NCBI RefSeq assembly: GCF_008728515.1
Contig: NC_044989.1
Span: forward strand, 66,210,712 to 66,274,711
DNA: 64,000 nucleotides
DNA from: Papio anubis
Lineage: Eukaryota; Chordata; Mammalia; Primates; Cercopithecidae
Direction: 5' to 3'
Of this stretch, positions 45,119-57,041 are shown piece after piece; the first letter of the stretch is position 1; each line of letters opens with the position of its first letter. The notes under the pieces are model-generated. The model did not search any database. It saw nothing but the letters and a program-made list of their open reading frames with translations, and was not told the origin of the DNA. Both the position numbers and the translations under genes were made by a program.

Positions 45119-45515
45119 GAAAAAACCAAGATAAAGAAAGGCATAGACAGTTTTGGTATATTTATATATAATTTTAAAGCACACAAAACAATATTATATA
45201 TTATTTATGGATACATAGGTAAGCAGTAAAAGTAAGGAAGAATTTATGAGAATGATAAACACCAAATTCAAGATACTGGTTTTCTCTTAGGAGGGCAGGA
45301 AAGGAAAGTGTGGATATGGGTACCCAGGTGGTTGGAAATACATCTATAATTTTTTATTTATTTGAAATAAAATGAAAAATTCTGAAACAAATATGGCAGA
45401 GTACAAATGTTTATTCAAGCTGTGGGGAGAGAGGGAGAACTGTGCCATTGTCCTCTACGTTTTCCTGTGTGTTTCAAATATTTCATAAGATGAAAATAAA
45501 GGAAAATTAATATTG
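45119..45515 (+). mobile_element. Old L1 (L1M), 3' end
   Basis: ACTGGTTTTCTCTTAGGAGG, CATCTATAATTTTTTATTTA and TTTCAAATATTTCATAAGAT resemble an L1M 3'UTR. The end near 45515 closes the element that began at 32090. Confidence 0.55.
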
Positions 45516-47047
45516 GAAATTCACACAAATTGTATGTATGTATACATGCACATTTGTTTTTAAAGACACTTCTCCTTTAAAACTTATAGCATACACACTA
45601 AAAGCTAAATGGTACAAACAGATATGTTCGAGTTTGGTATCTTTATACTCACATAATGTTAAGCTTATACAGAATTTCACTTTATTAAGAGTAAAACTAA
45701 CAGGTAGGCTGTTTAAGCATTTTTTCTTACTTTGAGTCATTATTCCTTTAAAAATAATTCACCAATCTCACTAATCAGGTTGATCACAAACGAAAAGAAA
45801 ATGTATTTATTTTGTGATGGTGTTCAGGACCCAGGAACTGAGCCATGAGCTCATGATGTTTTCTTTCAAGATGATCAACTTAAATGAAGAATGACACATT
45901 TTCAGCATTTAATATTTCCATGTTGAAACAGGGAAAGAATTATGAAGGGAGCTGGGGTAAGAGAGAAGGGGCCCCAGTAACCTGAGATGGGGTGAAATGA
46001 CAAGAGCACTGTCCCGGCACCGGTAGGTACCAGGTCCCAAATCCATTCTTCCCCGTGTGTCCCACTTCTCTTTTACAAATGGAGGGTTAGTTGTGTGGTC
46101 TCAGTAGTCCCTCAAGGCTCTTGAATTCTGTGATTGTACCAACCTAACATGTGTTCTTTTCTGTGCCATTTTCAAAGGGAGACATACTTTGATACAATTG
46201 TATGCCTACCTTTAGTTGTATGTTTAATTTCAGTGTATTTACCTTACTGCTTAAGGTTCTCCTCACTCCTCACTTCTGTCTGCTGTTCAGTGTTCTCTCA
46301 GCCTGGGATACATATGTGACACATTAAACTAGATGCATATGTGATTTGTCCTTGGCTAACCTTAGTGTTCTCTTAACACTCCATTTTCCTATGGAGTGAA
46401 TAAGAGTTGGTGTGACCTTAAAAAAATGGCTGCCAAGTGCACCTGCATTAGCTCTCTAACTACTTGGTTCTTAGTGAGTTAGGATGTAAATTATGTGCAT
46501 TTTTGAGAACTTAGCTCTATAAATAGACCCCAACCTATTTTACAACCAAAGGTATTTTAGGATAAATGAAGTACATCTCTGAAATTGTTAAAGAGGCTCC
46601 TCCTCTATAATAAAAACTAAAAATCAAATCCATCTAATCTAATATTAGGGTTACATTAGAAATGGGCCAACATGCCTAAAATTATATATATAAATGCATA
46701 TTGATGATGGTGATGATGACCCTTTTGTTCTGAGCTATTAGAAGTAAATGGCATATAAAGTAATTAAAATAACAATTCTGGGAAGAGGTGGAATGAGAAA
46801 TTAAAAACTGATATAATTTTACATCCTTGTGGAAATCCATTGATCATAATTAGCACATAAGCTAAATCAGAATAAATGGGTAGATTCTAAAGTACAAGCA
46901 TAATATCATAGGTTATGGATAATGTATTTTCTTTTTGTTTAATGGATATATGATTGGTTCTCAAATGCTGTTCAACTGGTAATGGAAATGGGTTTTCCTT
47001 AAAAGCCTTTTTTCTAAGCTTTCATAGTACCAAGACATTACGGTTTT
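45516..47047. other. Unassigned non-coding sequence
   Basis: About 1.5 kb without a recognised feature. Confidence 0.45.
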
Positions 47048-47177
47048 CTTCAAATGTGATGTAGACCCCATGTACATGCTGTCAACTTAAACAGGTACCA
47101 GAATAGACAGTTCCAGGGTGAAGGGCAAAGGTCAAACAATCAGAGGTGGCCATCTATTGCAGAGATCATCAAACAGG
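47048..47177 (+). repeat. Unnamed dispersed repeat, copy B
   Basis: Aligns with 42940-43071 in the same orientation at perhaps 70 percent by eye, for example AGAATAGACAGTTCCAGGGT against AGGATAGAGAGTTCTGGAGT and TTGCAGAGATCATCAAACAG against TTGCAGAGATCATTAAACAG. Confidence 0.5.
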
Positions 47178-48920
47178 CATGCCATCAATGGATTCAGGCA
47201 AGAATGTTAGAAATTAATCAGCTCAGCTCTCAGTGTTTAGCCAGGCTGATTATATATGCCCTGGAATGTGAGCATGCGATGACAGGCCTGAGAAACTAAA
47301 GTAATAGGAGTCCATTCCCAACAAAGGCTGGGAAGACAGATCAATTTGCAATATTCTTTTCTGCACCCATGCAACAAAGCAGAAACATGAAAGCAGAACA
47401 TTAAGGGATGCTCCCTATGAACTGGACAAATCAATAAACATCAGTGGTAAAGAAAAAAAGTTTCTTATTCTCTTGGGTACCCTGAGGGCTTTTCCATCTC
47501 AGGGAAGTGATGAGTGGTGGTGGCCTCTGTCATGTTCCCTTCACCTACACGGTGTCATCTCCTGCCGTCTCAAGGTGAACACTGCTAAGCGTCGGCAGAA
47601 GGAGGATTTTGTGGGAGTGTTTAAGGAAATGACTGCCTCTTGTTAGAGATGAGCTATGCTGGCCAGGAGGCGGATGGACAATTGTGTCTGTGGCCTTGGG
47701 GGGAAACATTGAAGGGAGGGTCAAATGGAGTAACATAGTGGGTCTCCCTAGTCTCCAACCATACTAAATGAACCAGGTGAGCGTTTTCTACTGTCAGTGT
47801 TTGAAAGGCTGCACAATAGTGAGGGTCCTCTTTATTCTCCTGAACTTAGGTTATCAATGGAGAGGTGGAAAATAGTCAGCAGACAAAGAATAGCCAGGAA
47901 GCAATTTAGAGATAGAAGAATGTGCTTAGGTCTAAGACAGACTATTAACAGCTTGATTCCAGTTCTGCCATAGTGTGGCAGAGACCCAGCTCTCAATGCA
48001 TGTGTGAGCATGCGCAAGTACTTGTGTACATCTGTGCAAGAATGTGTGTGTGTGTGTATGCATGTACATATATAGGGATGAGAAGAAAGGGGCTGTCAGG
48101 GTAAGCACTCTCTGAAACTTATGAGACTGTCAGACTGATTCTTTTCTCTTCTAAATCATTTCCTGTAAAACAAGGAGATGATTATCTGACTGCTAGAGGA
48201 AAGCGGGGTATTATATTTCATTTGGGGGGAATGTAGATTTATGGCAGATGGAATGGTTTTTCTTTTTTTTTAAACCAACAGCCCAGCAATGGCAGAGTTC
48301 GTAGCATGAGTTAAAGCACTCACCTATGTTTTGCATTTTAAGCTGATGGGATTTACAGACATTTGTGGTGGTTTCGGGGGCTGTGCCATTGAAGGGACTC
48401 TCGAGGAGTATAAGGAAGGAGAAAGAGGCCATCTTGTACCTATTCAACAAAGGCAGTGTTTTTCCAATACTTGCCCAAGGTATTCTACAATTAGAGACAT
48501 CTGTGTGTCAGGACAGTGGTTAAAAGGGATTTTGCAAAGGTGGAGGAGATGAATTCATTGACTAGTAGTGACAAAGCATCTACCTTACCGTCAGTGGTGA
48601 AGGTGGGTAAGGACCAAACCCGTCCACTATAAGGTGGTATTTTCCAGTAGGGGCCCATACCAGGCCCCAAAACAGCACAGAGGAGGAAGGGCTAAGCCCC
48701 CCTGGGTGGCCAGGGTGAGACAGTGTGGAAACAGCAGGAGGCCGAGGAGGGTAATGTGCATCTGAGGATCTGTGAGTGATTTGGATAGATTGACTGGTGG
48801 GTGTACATTGATGAAAGATGGAGTATGGAAAACAGATAAGGTCCACAGAAAGGGAGGGGAGGACTTCAGTTTTTGACATTTTGAATTTTAATGGAGTCGG
48901 AAATGTGCCACAAGACAGTT
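47178..48920. other. Unassigned non-coding sequence
   Basis: About 1.7 kb with a short TG run at 48043-48058. Short frames on both strands, none with a recognisable domain. Confidence 0.45.
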
Positions 48921-48948
48921 GAGAGAGAGAGAGAGAGAGAGAGAGAGC
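48921..48948 (+). repeat. (GA)n microsatellite
   Basis: Fourteen GA units, followed by an imperfect GAGAGAGAGA remnant to 48965. Confidence 0.92.
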
Positions 48949-48965
48949 TAGAGCCAGAGAGAGAA

Positions 48966-49444
48966 TTACTTTGGTTGGGGAAATTAAGCTTTCTGACTAA
49001 AAGAAAAGATATCCATCCCCCATTTTTTTTTAAACTAGATGAAAAAAGTGCCTTTTAATGACACCTCAATCCCCGAGATGAGCATCATAAAAATGTGATG
49101 CCTGCTGCAGATGAGTAGCCCCTCTTTCCTCAACAGTTCTTCATAATGAAAGAGCGAGGTTTCAGCCTTCCCTGCGTCTTAGCCTACGCCCTGTGGCACT
49201 GACCTGGTTTATCAGGGTTCTGCTGTAGGTGCCACACAGAGCACCAGCACATTCCCAACATGTGGTGGTGATTGTCCCAGGGTGCAGGGGACACACATGT
49301 CCCATGCTGCTTTACTTGCACACTCTGGATTACTCTCCTGTTAATGGTCACATTGCACTACTTGCTGATCTTAAACCTGCAGGAATTCAAACCTCCTGAC
49401 CTTTTACGTGTCAATGGCAAGAAGCTATTTCTCTGTCTTTCTCT
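48966..49444. other. Unassigned non-coding sequence
   Basis: No recognised feature. Confidence 0.5.
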
Positions 49445-49690
49445 ACAATAGACATATTTGTTTATTTATTTTTAAATTTTAGATTCTGGGGATACAAGTA
49501 CAGGTTTATTATATGCATATGTTTTATAATGATGAAGTTTGGGCTTCTAGTGAACACATCACCTAAATAGTGAACATAGTGCCCAATAGGTAATTTTTTA
49601 ACACTCCCCTCCTACCTTCCTGCATTTTGGAGTCTCTAGTGTCTATCACTTCCAGCTTTCCGTGTCCCTACAACTGACATTTTGGACTTG
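49445..49690 (-). mobile_element. L1 3' end fragment, antisense
   Basis: TTTTAGATTCTGGGGATACA, AGTACAGGTTTATTATATGC, GTGAACATAGTGCCCAATAG and GTGTCTATCACTTCCAGCTT are the antisense of an L1MA/L1PB-like 3' region. Confidence 0.75.
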
Positions 49691-49866
49691 ACAGATAAGA
49701 GTTTAACCTTTTATGTCTTTATCATTGTTTTGGTCTTTTTGTATATTAATTATGGCTACCACAAATATGATAAGCCATATTGCATTTAAAAGGGTTTATA
49801 ATAAAAATACTTTCATTTTATTAAGATTGGAAGTAACAATTTAAAAAGTAAAAAATACAACTTTCC

Positions 49867-50203
49867 AGCTGGGCGTGGTGGCTCATGCCTTTAATCCTAG
49901 CACTTTGGGAGGCCAAGGTGGGCGGATCACTTGAGGTCAGGAGTTCAAGATCAGCCTGGCCAACATGGCAAGCCCTGTCCCTCTAAAAGTACAAAAATTA
50001 GTCGGGTGTTGTGGTGGGCACCTGTAATCCCAGCTACTTGAGAGGCTGAGACAGGAGAATTGCTTGGACACAGGAGGCAGAGGTTGCAGTGAGCTGAGAT
50101 CGCGCCACTGCACTCCAGTCTGGGCAACAGAATGAGACTCCGTCTCAAAACAAAAAAGCAAACAAACAAAAACCAAAACCAAAAACAACAACACACACAC
50201 AAA
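49867..50203 (+). mobile_element. AluS with target duplication and complex A-rich tail
   Basis: AGCTGGGCGTGGTGGCTCAT starts a full dimer ending CGTCTCAAAACAAAAAAGCA, with an AAAC/AC-rich tail. ACAACTTTCC is at 49857-49866 and 50204-50213. Confidence 0.93.
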
Positions 50204-50374
50204 ACAACTTTCCTAACAATCTTAATGTTACTGTTATTTCATTTGTCTTAGTTCAATTACAGAAAAAAACTGTACAGCTTTGCAATCCTAAAATAGACAA
50301 AATCTTGCTTTCTGGTTTTGAAGTAACATGTCTTAAACCTTTTTCAGGTTACAACAGTCTTCAAAATGAAAATA

Positions 50375-50640
50375 TAAAATGGTTGCATAATATTCTGTAA
50401 TGTGTCTAGGTCATATTATACTGGATCATTATTCCATTGTTGGACAATCAGGCTGTTTTCTATACATTAACCATATAGAAACAGCAACAATCTTTTTTAC
50501 GTATTTTCTTCTTTTGTATTATTTTCCTGGGGTAAATTATAAGGGCCAAATTACGATGTCGAAGATAAGCAGTTTTTATGGTTGTTGAAATGCAATGCCA
50601 ATTGCTTTCTAAAACCCAGTGACAAACTTACTAGGATTTC
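50375..50640 (-). mobile_element. Old L1 ORF2 3' fragment, antisense
   Basis: GGTTGCATAATATTCTGTAA, GGACAATCAGGCTGTTTTCT and TCCTGGGGTAAATTATAAGG are the antisense of an old L1 ORF2 end. Confidence 0.65.
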
Positions 50641-51494
50641 ATCCTCATTAGTGATGGCAGAGCCAAGACTAGTTATTGTTTATTGACCAACAATTATAAA
50701 TTCAACTCAGTGGGATCCCATTCTGCCTTCATTTCTCCATTTGGTGCTACAAATAGGAGAGCATTTGTGAGATATTTAAAGGCCAGAATCTTGCTTGCTG
50801 CCATATTTCCAGCTTCTCGTGCACAGCAAAGACTCAACAAATACAGCTGAATGAATAAAATGCCTTCTGAATTCTGTAGCTTTTTTTTTTCTGACATAAC
50901 ATTCATTAACCTCATGAGAAACTGGCTTTGAAGTGGGGATGCTGTCATTCTTGTAAGATCAGCTTCTGGCCAATATCCCATGACCTATCCTAGGCTGTGA
51001 AGATTTTTGAAGCATTCAGTTCTGTTGTGGGGCCTGGGTCCAATGCTCCAAGTGATATAGTTCTACTGTTGGGCCCTGGAAGAAGAATGCAGCTGCAGAG
51101 TTCAGGAGCAGGGAGGTGTGTGGGAGGCCAAAGTGTGGGGAATCTGCTTGCCTTGGTTCTCCAGAGACATCCCCCATTTGCTCAGGATGGATTCATATTT
51201 ACCATCATGCTTGGCCAGCCTCTCTACAGAGATCGCCCTGGAAGGCAACTACTTTGTTGAAATCTTTTTCCTGAAGTCCTCCTTTCTCTTTTTGGATGTA
51301 TTTGTTCACATACACGCTTTGATTGACATGGCTGGCTCCTGCTAGATCTGAGTACCTTGGTAGTACCAGAAGCCAAGTGCTTCACTGTTAGTTGAATAAC
51401 AACTGGTTATGAACTAGAGGATCTGTTTATATCTTAATATATCAGTTTATATTAACAACAAGTGAAACAACTGCTATTTTTCTCCTTCACCCCG
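50641..51494. other. Unassigned non-coding sequence
   Basis: No recognised feature. Confidence 0.5.
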
Positions 51495-51605
51495 CTATCA
51501 GTTGAGTGTGTATAATATGTCAGACATGGTGCTAGATGCCTTGCATATATTTTCTCTAATCTTTACAACAACCCTGTGAGGTAGGTATCCATATTCCTGT
51601 CATCT
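51495..51605 (-). mobile_element. MIR fragment, antisense
   Basis: CAGACATGGTGCTAGATGCC and ACAACAACCCTGTGAGGTAG are antisense MIR core blocks. Confidence 0.75.
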
Positions 51606-52079
51606 ACTGTATCAGTGGCCTCCCAGCAGAAAACAGATGGCCCACTCAAATTAGGATAATTTGCAAAAAGTCCAGTAAAGGGACTCTTTACAAAAGTGTG
51701 CTTAGGATGTAGAAAATCTCAAACATAGTGTGCCTGGGACTAGTACTAATGGTAGAGCCCCTTTGTTATAAGCCTAAGATTGAAGAGGGCCGGAAGGGAG
51801 TGGGTATGGGGCCTGGGGAGGCTGTTTGGGGATGCTGCCAACAGGAGTTGAGTCTTTCTGCTGAGGGATAATGTTGGTCCACAGCAATCTTGCAACCCAG
51901 TGGAGCAAGGGGAGTAAATATCCCAAGGTTATCCTTCTACCTATCTCCACTCATCCAGTGGGAAGCCAGAGGGCCAGGGAGTTTGCTCAGGTGTTCCATA
52001 CTGTGTAAGGTGGAAAATGGTAATGGCAGGGCGGGGGGAATGAAAAGTATCCAGTCCATTCACCAAACTCACTGATGGC
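51606..52079. other. Probable unnamed old repeat
   Basis: AAAACAGATGGCCCACTCAA near the left and GGGAAGCCAGAGGGCCAGGG near 51960 look like an interspersed mammalian repeat that I have seen but cannot name. Confidence 0.35.
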
Positions 52080-53540
52080 TCTAGTCTTTAGCTCATTGTT
52101 GTCCTTTTCCTCTCCTAGTCCTATCTCAATTCTTGGTGATGGTGAATTCAATATTCAGGTATTTGATCCATGAACACTGAAGCCTTCCAGTTATTTCACC
52201 TCTTCATATCCAAAATCTTTGCCTCCTCCAATGTCTTTGCCCACTTACATGGTCACACTCATGACTTTGTCATCACCACTGTCCCTACATTCATTGAGAC
52301 CTCAAGGCCAGGGTAATTCCTTCTTTTCACTATCTCTTTCTGTCTTTGTGTTCTTACTTTCTGCCTTTCCCAGGTAGGATTCCCAGGTTAATCATGAGGA
52401 TCACCTCCCCTGCAGGCTGGCTTACACCCCTCAGTCCTTTGCTCCTCTCTGACTCCGTGGTCCTTTTGATAAAACCCAGCTCTGGTTAACACCATCACCT
52501 GTCTCCTTCAAGTCAACCCTGTTGGAGAAAATGTATGATTGGGCTAACTGATCTCATTAATGTTAGGACCAAAATCTCAAACAAGCTCTCATTCAACAAG
52601 CATGCCTACTGCATTTCCTTAGAGGAACTGTTCTCTGTCCCTTCAAGTTATTATTTAACATTCCTCTCCTCAAATCTTTCATGCTTTCTCCTCCTGGCTC
52701 ACTCCCAGTTGAGGAGCTTTTCTTTATTACTTAACTCCTACTCCCCACCACCCAAATCCACCAAGCTATCTGTATCTATTAATATGCTGATACCTTACCT
52801 CTTCCCTCCTGTCAGGGACATGTTCTGTGCATATTTAAATCCAACCTATCCACTTGTGTTCTAGGTCCTGCCTGCATCCTTTCTCAAGGACTTTGTGCTG
52901 CAGATTTCTCCTTTTCTGTATCACCCTTCCTCTAAACTGGATAATTCCCATGAGCATCTAAACATGTTCTAATAGTTTCTATCGTAGCATAAACTCACTT
53001 GTTCCACATTCCATTTGTATTTCTGGCTCATTTCTCTGCTCATCTTCACAGAGATTGTATTGATATTATTGTCTGTAGATACTCTCCCTGCTTCTTGACC
53101 TCACACTCTCTCCTAGTTGACTCCTGATTCTATTTTTCCACCGAAACAGTCCTTGTCAAGGTCACCAATGACCTTTGGGTTTTCAAATCTAATGGTTAGT
53201 ATTTTGTCTGCATCTTCCTGGTCCTCTCAGCAGTGTTAGATATGGCTGACCACCCTCCTTGAAACAATTTTTCTTATCTTTTCTGTGGCACCTGCTTTCT
53301 GGTTGTGCTCTGACCTCACTGGCAGCCCAGACTTAGCTTCCTTTGCTGGCTCCTTATCCTCTGCTTGACCTCTGAATAAGGGCGTGATTCAGGCCTTTCC
53401 TTTCTCCCTCTCTACACTATAGCTAGATAATCTCATCCTCTGTGCAGTGACTGTGCTGAAATTTTTATCTCTAGTTCAAACCACTCCCTTGCATATTCAA
53501 ATGCTGCTTGACTCCTCCATTGGATGACTAATAGGTATCC
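52080..53540 (+). mobile_element. L2 LINE, long 3' portion, left part
   Basis: CCTTGTCAAGGTCACCAATG, CTTCCTTTGCTGGCTCCTTA, TTTTATCTCTAGTTCAAACC and TGGATGACTAATAGGTATC follow the order of L2 ORF2. The match is weak before about 52500. No long frame remains. Confidence 0.65.
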
Positions 53541-54226
53541 GTAGGAGACACTGTTGGGAGGTCCTCCAAACTCAAATCCTCTTCCTGAACGGGTACCTAG
53601 GCTGCACATTTCAGCCTCATACCAATAGGCGTGGCCTTGTGACAGATTTCTAGCCATGACATGAGAACAGAAGTATGTGCACCACTTCTAGGTTTGGCCC
53701 ATCAAAACCCCTACAGGATTTCTCCCATATTCCTTGTCTTTCATAGACTGATGCATATGAGCTCAGTGACTTTTAAAGCCAAATGTTGGCTGAGCGCGGT
53801 GGCTCACAACTGCAATCCCAGCTCTTTGGGAGACTGAGGTGGGCGGATCACGAGGTCAAGAGATTGAGACCATCCTGGCTAACAAGGTGAAACCCCGTCT
53901 CTACTAAAAATACAAAAAATTAGCCGGGCAAGGTGGCGGTTGCCTGTAGCCCCAGCTACTTGGGAGGCTGAGGGGGGAGAATGGCGTGGGTGACAGAGAG
54001 AGGCTTCATCTCAAAAACAACAACAACAACAAAAACCAAATATTGAAGATGGAGGGGCCACCACATGGAAGGAACCCGGGTTCCTGCATTGCTATTTGGA
54101 GAGCTGCCCACTAATCAGGAATAACTTACTTGGATTTCGCCAGAGCAAGAAATAAAATCTTATTGTGTTAAGCTGTTAGATTTTGTTTTTGTCTGTAAGA
54201 GCAACTGAAATTACCTAAATTAATAC
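53541..54226 (+). mobile_element. LTR-like old repeat inserted in L2, split by an Alu
   Basis: Between the L2 parts, CCAATAGGCGTGGCCTTGTG, AGAACAGAAGTATGTGCACC, GAGCAAGAAATAAAATCTTA and a closing ATTAATACA resemble a mammalian LTR (AATAAA then a TG..CA-type end). I cannot name the family. Confidence 0.5.
53789..54034 (+). mobile_element. AluY/S with a right-arm internal deletion
   Basis: GCTGAGCGCGGTGGCTCAC starts the left monomer. In the right monomer the sequence jumps from AGAATGGCGT to GGGTGACAGAGAG, losing roughly 60 bases. The tail is (CAA)n. AAAGCCAAATGTTG before and AAAACCAAATATTG after may be a decayed duplication. Confidence 0.9.
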
Positions 54227-55170
54227 AGCATCTTAACCTTAACCAGCACCTTCACCAGCATCTGTCCCTGCAGCTCTTTTGAGTCCCTTTATCACAAAAC
54301 TGCCCCATCCTATTCTTGCTCCTCTCAGCAAATGGTGCCACCACTCATTGGCTTTCAGCAGTAGAAGAGTGCCTAGCACATATTAGGTGCTCATCAATAC
54401 TTGCTGAATCACTACATCTGATCCTTGATTCTTTCTCTCTCTGTCAACTGATCCATCAGTAAGTCCTGTAAGATCTATTTCACAATATCCACCTGCTTCT
54501 CTCCACCTCTACTAAAACCATCTTAGCTCACATTTCTGCTACCTGTAACTGGCATTATTTCAGTGACCTCTAACTAGACTGCCCCCTGTGCTCTTTCACC
54601 CTTCAATCCAGTCTCCTCATAGCAGCTAGACTGATCTTTTGAAAATATAAGTCGGCTCCTATCATTCTTATGGTTCAAGTCCTCCAGTGGTTTCCCATTA
54701 CATTTTGAATAAATTCTCAATCCTAATGATGGTCTAAAGGGCTCTCTGTGGCCTGGCTGCTGCTTCCCTTTCTGACCTCATACTGTTCTGCTCACTCTTT
54801 GTTCATAAAGCTCTGGCCACACTGGCCTTTTTCTGCCCATGAACACATCAGGCTTACTCCTGCCATTGGACTTTTGCTGTGGCTGTTCCTTCTGCCTGAA
54901 ATGCTCTTCCCTGCTTTCCCCACGGTCAGCTTCTTCTCGCCTTTCAGTTATCAGCTTCGTGCTATCTCTGCAGAGAGGTCTTCTCTGGTCTAAAGAAGCC
55001 CTACACTCACTCCCTATCACAGTACCTTGTTTTATCTTTATCACCACACTTACAACTATTTGACATTTTCCTAAGAGTGTATTTTATTGTCTTCCCTCTG
55101 CCCCAACAAGGGACTTCGCTTACCTTGCTCAACACTGTATTGTCATCACTAATAACAGTATCTGACTTTT
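54227..55170 (+). mobile_element. L2 LINE, right part to near the 3' end
   Basis: CCTTGATTCTTTCTCTCTCT, TCAGTAAGTCCTGTAAGATC, TCAAGTCCTCCAGTGGTTTC, TGTGGCCTGGCTGCTGCTTC and TTCTGCCTGAAATGCTCTTC are consecutive L2 blocks. A piece at about 54365-54411 (AGAGTGCCTAGCACATATTA) looks like an L2/MIR 3' end embedded within it. Confidence 0.85.
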
Positions 55171-55463
55171 AGTGCATGCCTAATACATGGCTCAGGAAAA
55201 TTAAGAAATTTACTTAAGCTTCTACAAGTTCAAACACAATGGTGCTTCTTTGATTTATTCAAGGCTCATACATGACTTGGTCAGGCTTGTTGCCACGATG
55301 AGTACTGTGAATTATTGTTATTTTAAAAAAGTTTTTAAATTTTTACAAAAGTAATGTTTTTATTGAAGAAAGTTAGAAAATGTAAACAAGCAAAAACATA
55401 AATAATTAAAAGGTAGCTGTAATACAGCATCCCTGTGCTAACCACCGTCAATATTTTGTTATG
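55171..55463. other. Unassigned non-coding sequence
   Basis: No recognised feature. Confidence 0.5.
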
Positions 55464-55649
55464 TTTCCTTCCTTCCTTCCTTCCTTCCTCCCCTCCTTCC
55501 TTCCTTCCTTCCTTCCTTCCTTCCTTCCTTCCTTCCTTCCTTCCTCCCTTCCTTCCTCCCTCCCTCCCTCCCTCCCCCCGTCCCTCCCTCCCTCCCTCCC
55601 TTTCTCCCTCCCTCACCCCTCTTTCCTTTCTTTCTTCTCTTTTCTTTCT
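55464..55649 (+). repeat. 186-bp pyrimidine tract, (CCTT)n/(CCCT)n
   Basis: Long CCTT runs switch to CCCT runs, then to TTTC units. The tract is nearly pure pyrimidine, with a single G near 55580 and one A near 55615. The repetitive frames it encodes on both strands are artefacts of the repeat. Confidence 0.95.
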
Positions 55650-56548
55650 AATTATTTGTACACATGTTAAACAAAAGTGGCATCATTTTCTCACAGTGGA
55701 ATATTGGACAAATCTCTTCATATAATATTAGTTTTGCTCAGTAAGCATCTTCTTAGAGAGCACTTTAACTCCATGCCAAGTTTAGTGGTAGGTGTGTCTG
55801 TGGAAAGTTTTATTGGGTCTGCCACAGGGATGCAGCTTCTGGTCATGGTATTGTACCTCTGCAGGCATTGGATGATGCAAATTTATCACTGCCACTGTCC
55901 TGTGGGTGGTGTTGAAAGTCAAGTAATGCTATGCTCTCTGTGGTTAATTTTTTTATTCTTCAAGCTAAAAAGTGAGAGACCTATTGCAGAATTCTGTGAC
56001 CCAGCTGGTTCAGTGGTGACAGGCTAATGTCTCCCAGAGTGACTGTAGCAGCTTGCAGATTGGCAGTAATGAAGCTGACCTCCATTACATGTAATAAAAA
56101 TAGGACTCTTAATATAAACCTAAACAAGAGAGGGGCACAGTAAGGGCTGCATTCTTTTTGCTTTAGGTCTTGACAAATTGTCATGTAGTTACTGAAACCC
56201 TAAAAGACAAGACATTCAGTGATACTTCAGTTACAATTTACTTTTAAAATGCTGTACATTAATAGAATAATTATACTAATATAAGACATACTATTATAAC
56301 AGACAAAGGGCAAATGATGTCAAACTTAATATCTTGGAGGTACAAAAAAATTGGCTTTTTAATGGTGTATTTGGTGGATTGATCCAGAGCTATATTTTGA
56401 CACTGATTTTGGTCAAAGGATAACCATTGTACATGAATAATTGTAGTGAATCAGTCTCTCAGCTCATGTTGCTATGTACTCAGATGCTATAGATAAATCT
56501 TAACAATAGACCTCTTCTGTAGTTCTACAAGGGGATTTTCTATAAGAT
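55650..56548. other. Unassigned non-coding sequence
   Basis: A 116-codon plus-strand frame at 55677-56027 has no recognisable domain. Otherwise nothing. Confidence 0.45.
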
Positions 56549-57041
56549 GTGGTGTGGCAGGCTGTGTTATGTCCCTCCAAAGATATTCACATCCTAATCC
56601 CTGGAACCTGTGAATATGTGATCTTACAGGGCAAGAAAGACTACAGATATGATTAAATTAAGGATCTTGCAGTAGGGAGATTATGCTGGATGATTAGGAT
56701 AAGCTCAATATAATCTCCAAGGTCCTTATGAAAGGAAAGCAGTAAGATCAGTGTCAGAGAGAGAAGATACAAGGATAAAAGTAGAAATCAGAGAGGAGTG
56801 AAGATGTTATTCTCCACCCAGCTTTGAAGAGAAGGAAGAGGCCACAAGCCAAGGAATGCAGGCGGCCTCTAGAAGGTGAAGTTAAGCAAACAATTTCTTT
56901 CCTGTTGCTTCCAGATAGAATGCAGCCCTGTGGACCCATTTTAGATTCTTCACCTCCAGAACTGAGAGAGAATAAATTTCTATTGTTTTAAGCCACAAAG
57001 ATCATGGTAATTTGCTACAGCAGCCATGGGAAATTAATACA
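56549..57041 (+). mobile_element. MLT1-type MaLR LTR
   Basis: TGTTATGTCCCTCCAAAGAT, ATATGATTAAATTAAGGATC, AGGGAGATTATGCTGGATGA, CAGAACTGAGAGAGAATAAA and the closing GGAAATTAATACA give a nearly complete sense LTR. It is the same group as 2084-2607. Confidence 0.82.

Noticed and set aside
44803..45186. 127-codon minus-strand frame
   Set aside because: Antisense AluJ plus its AAAC tail.
55335..55725. Repetitive open frames on both strands over the pyrimidine tract
   Set aside because: They are direct products of the CCTT/CCCT repeat, not genes.
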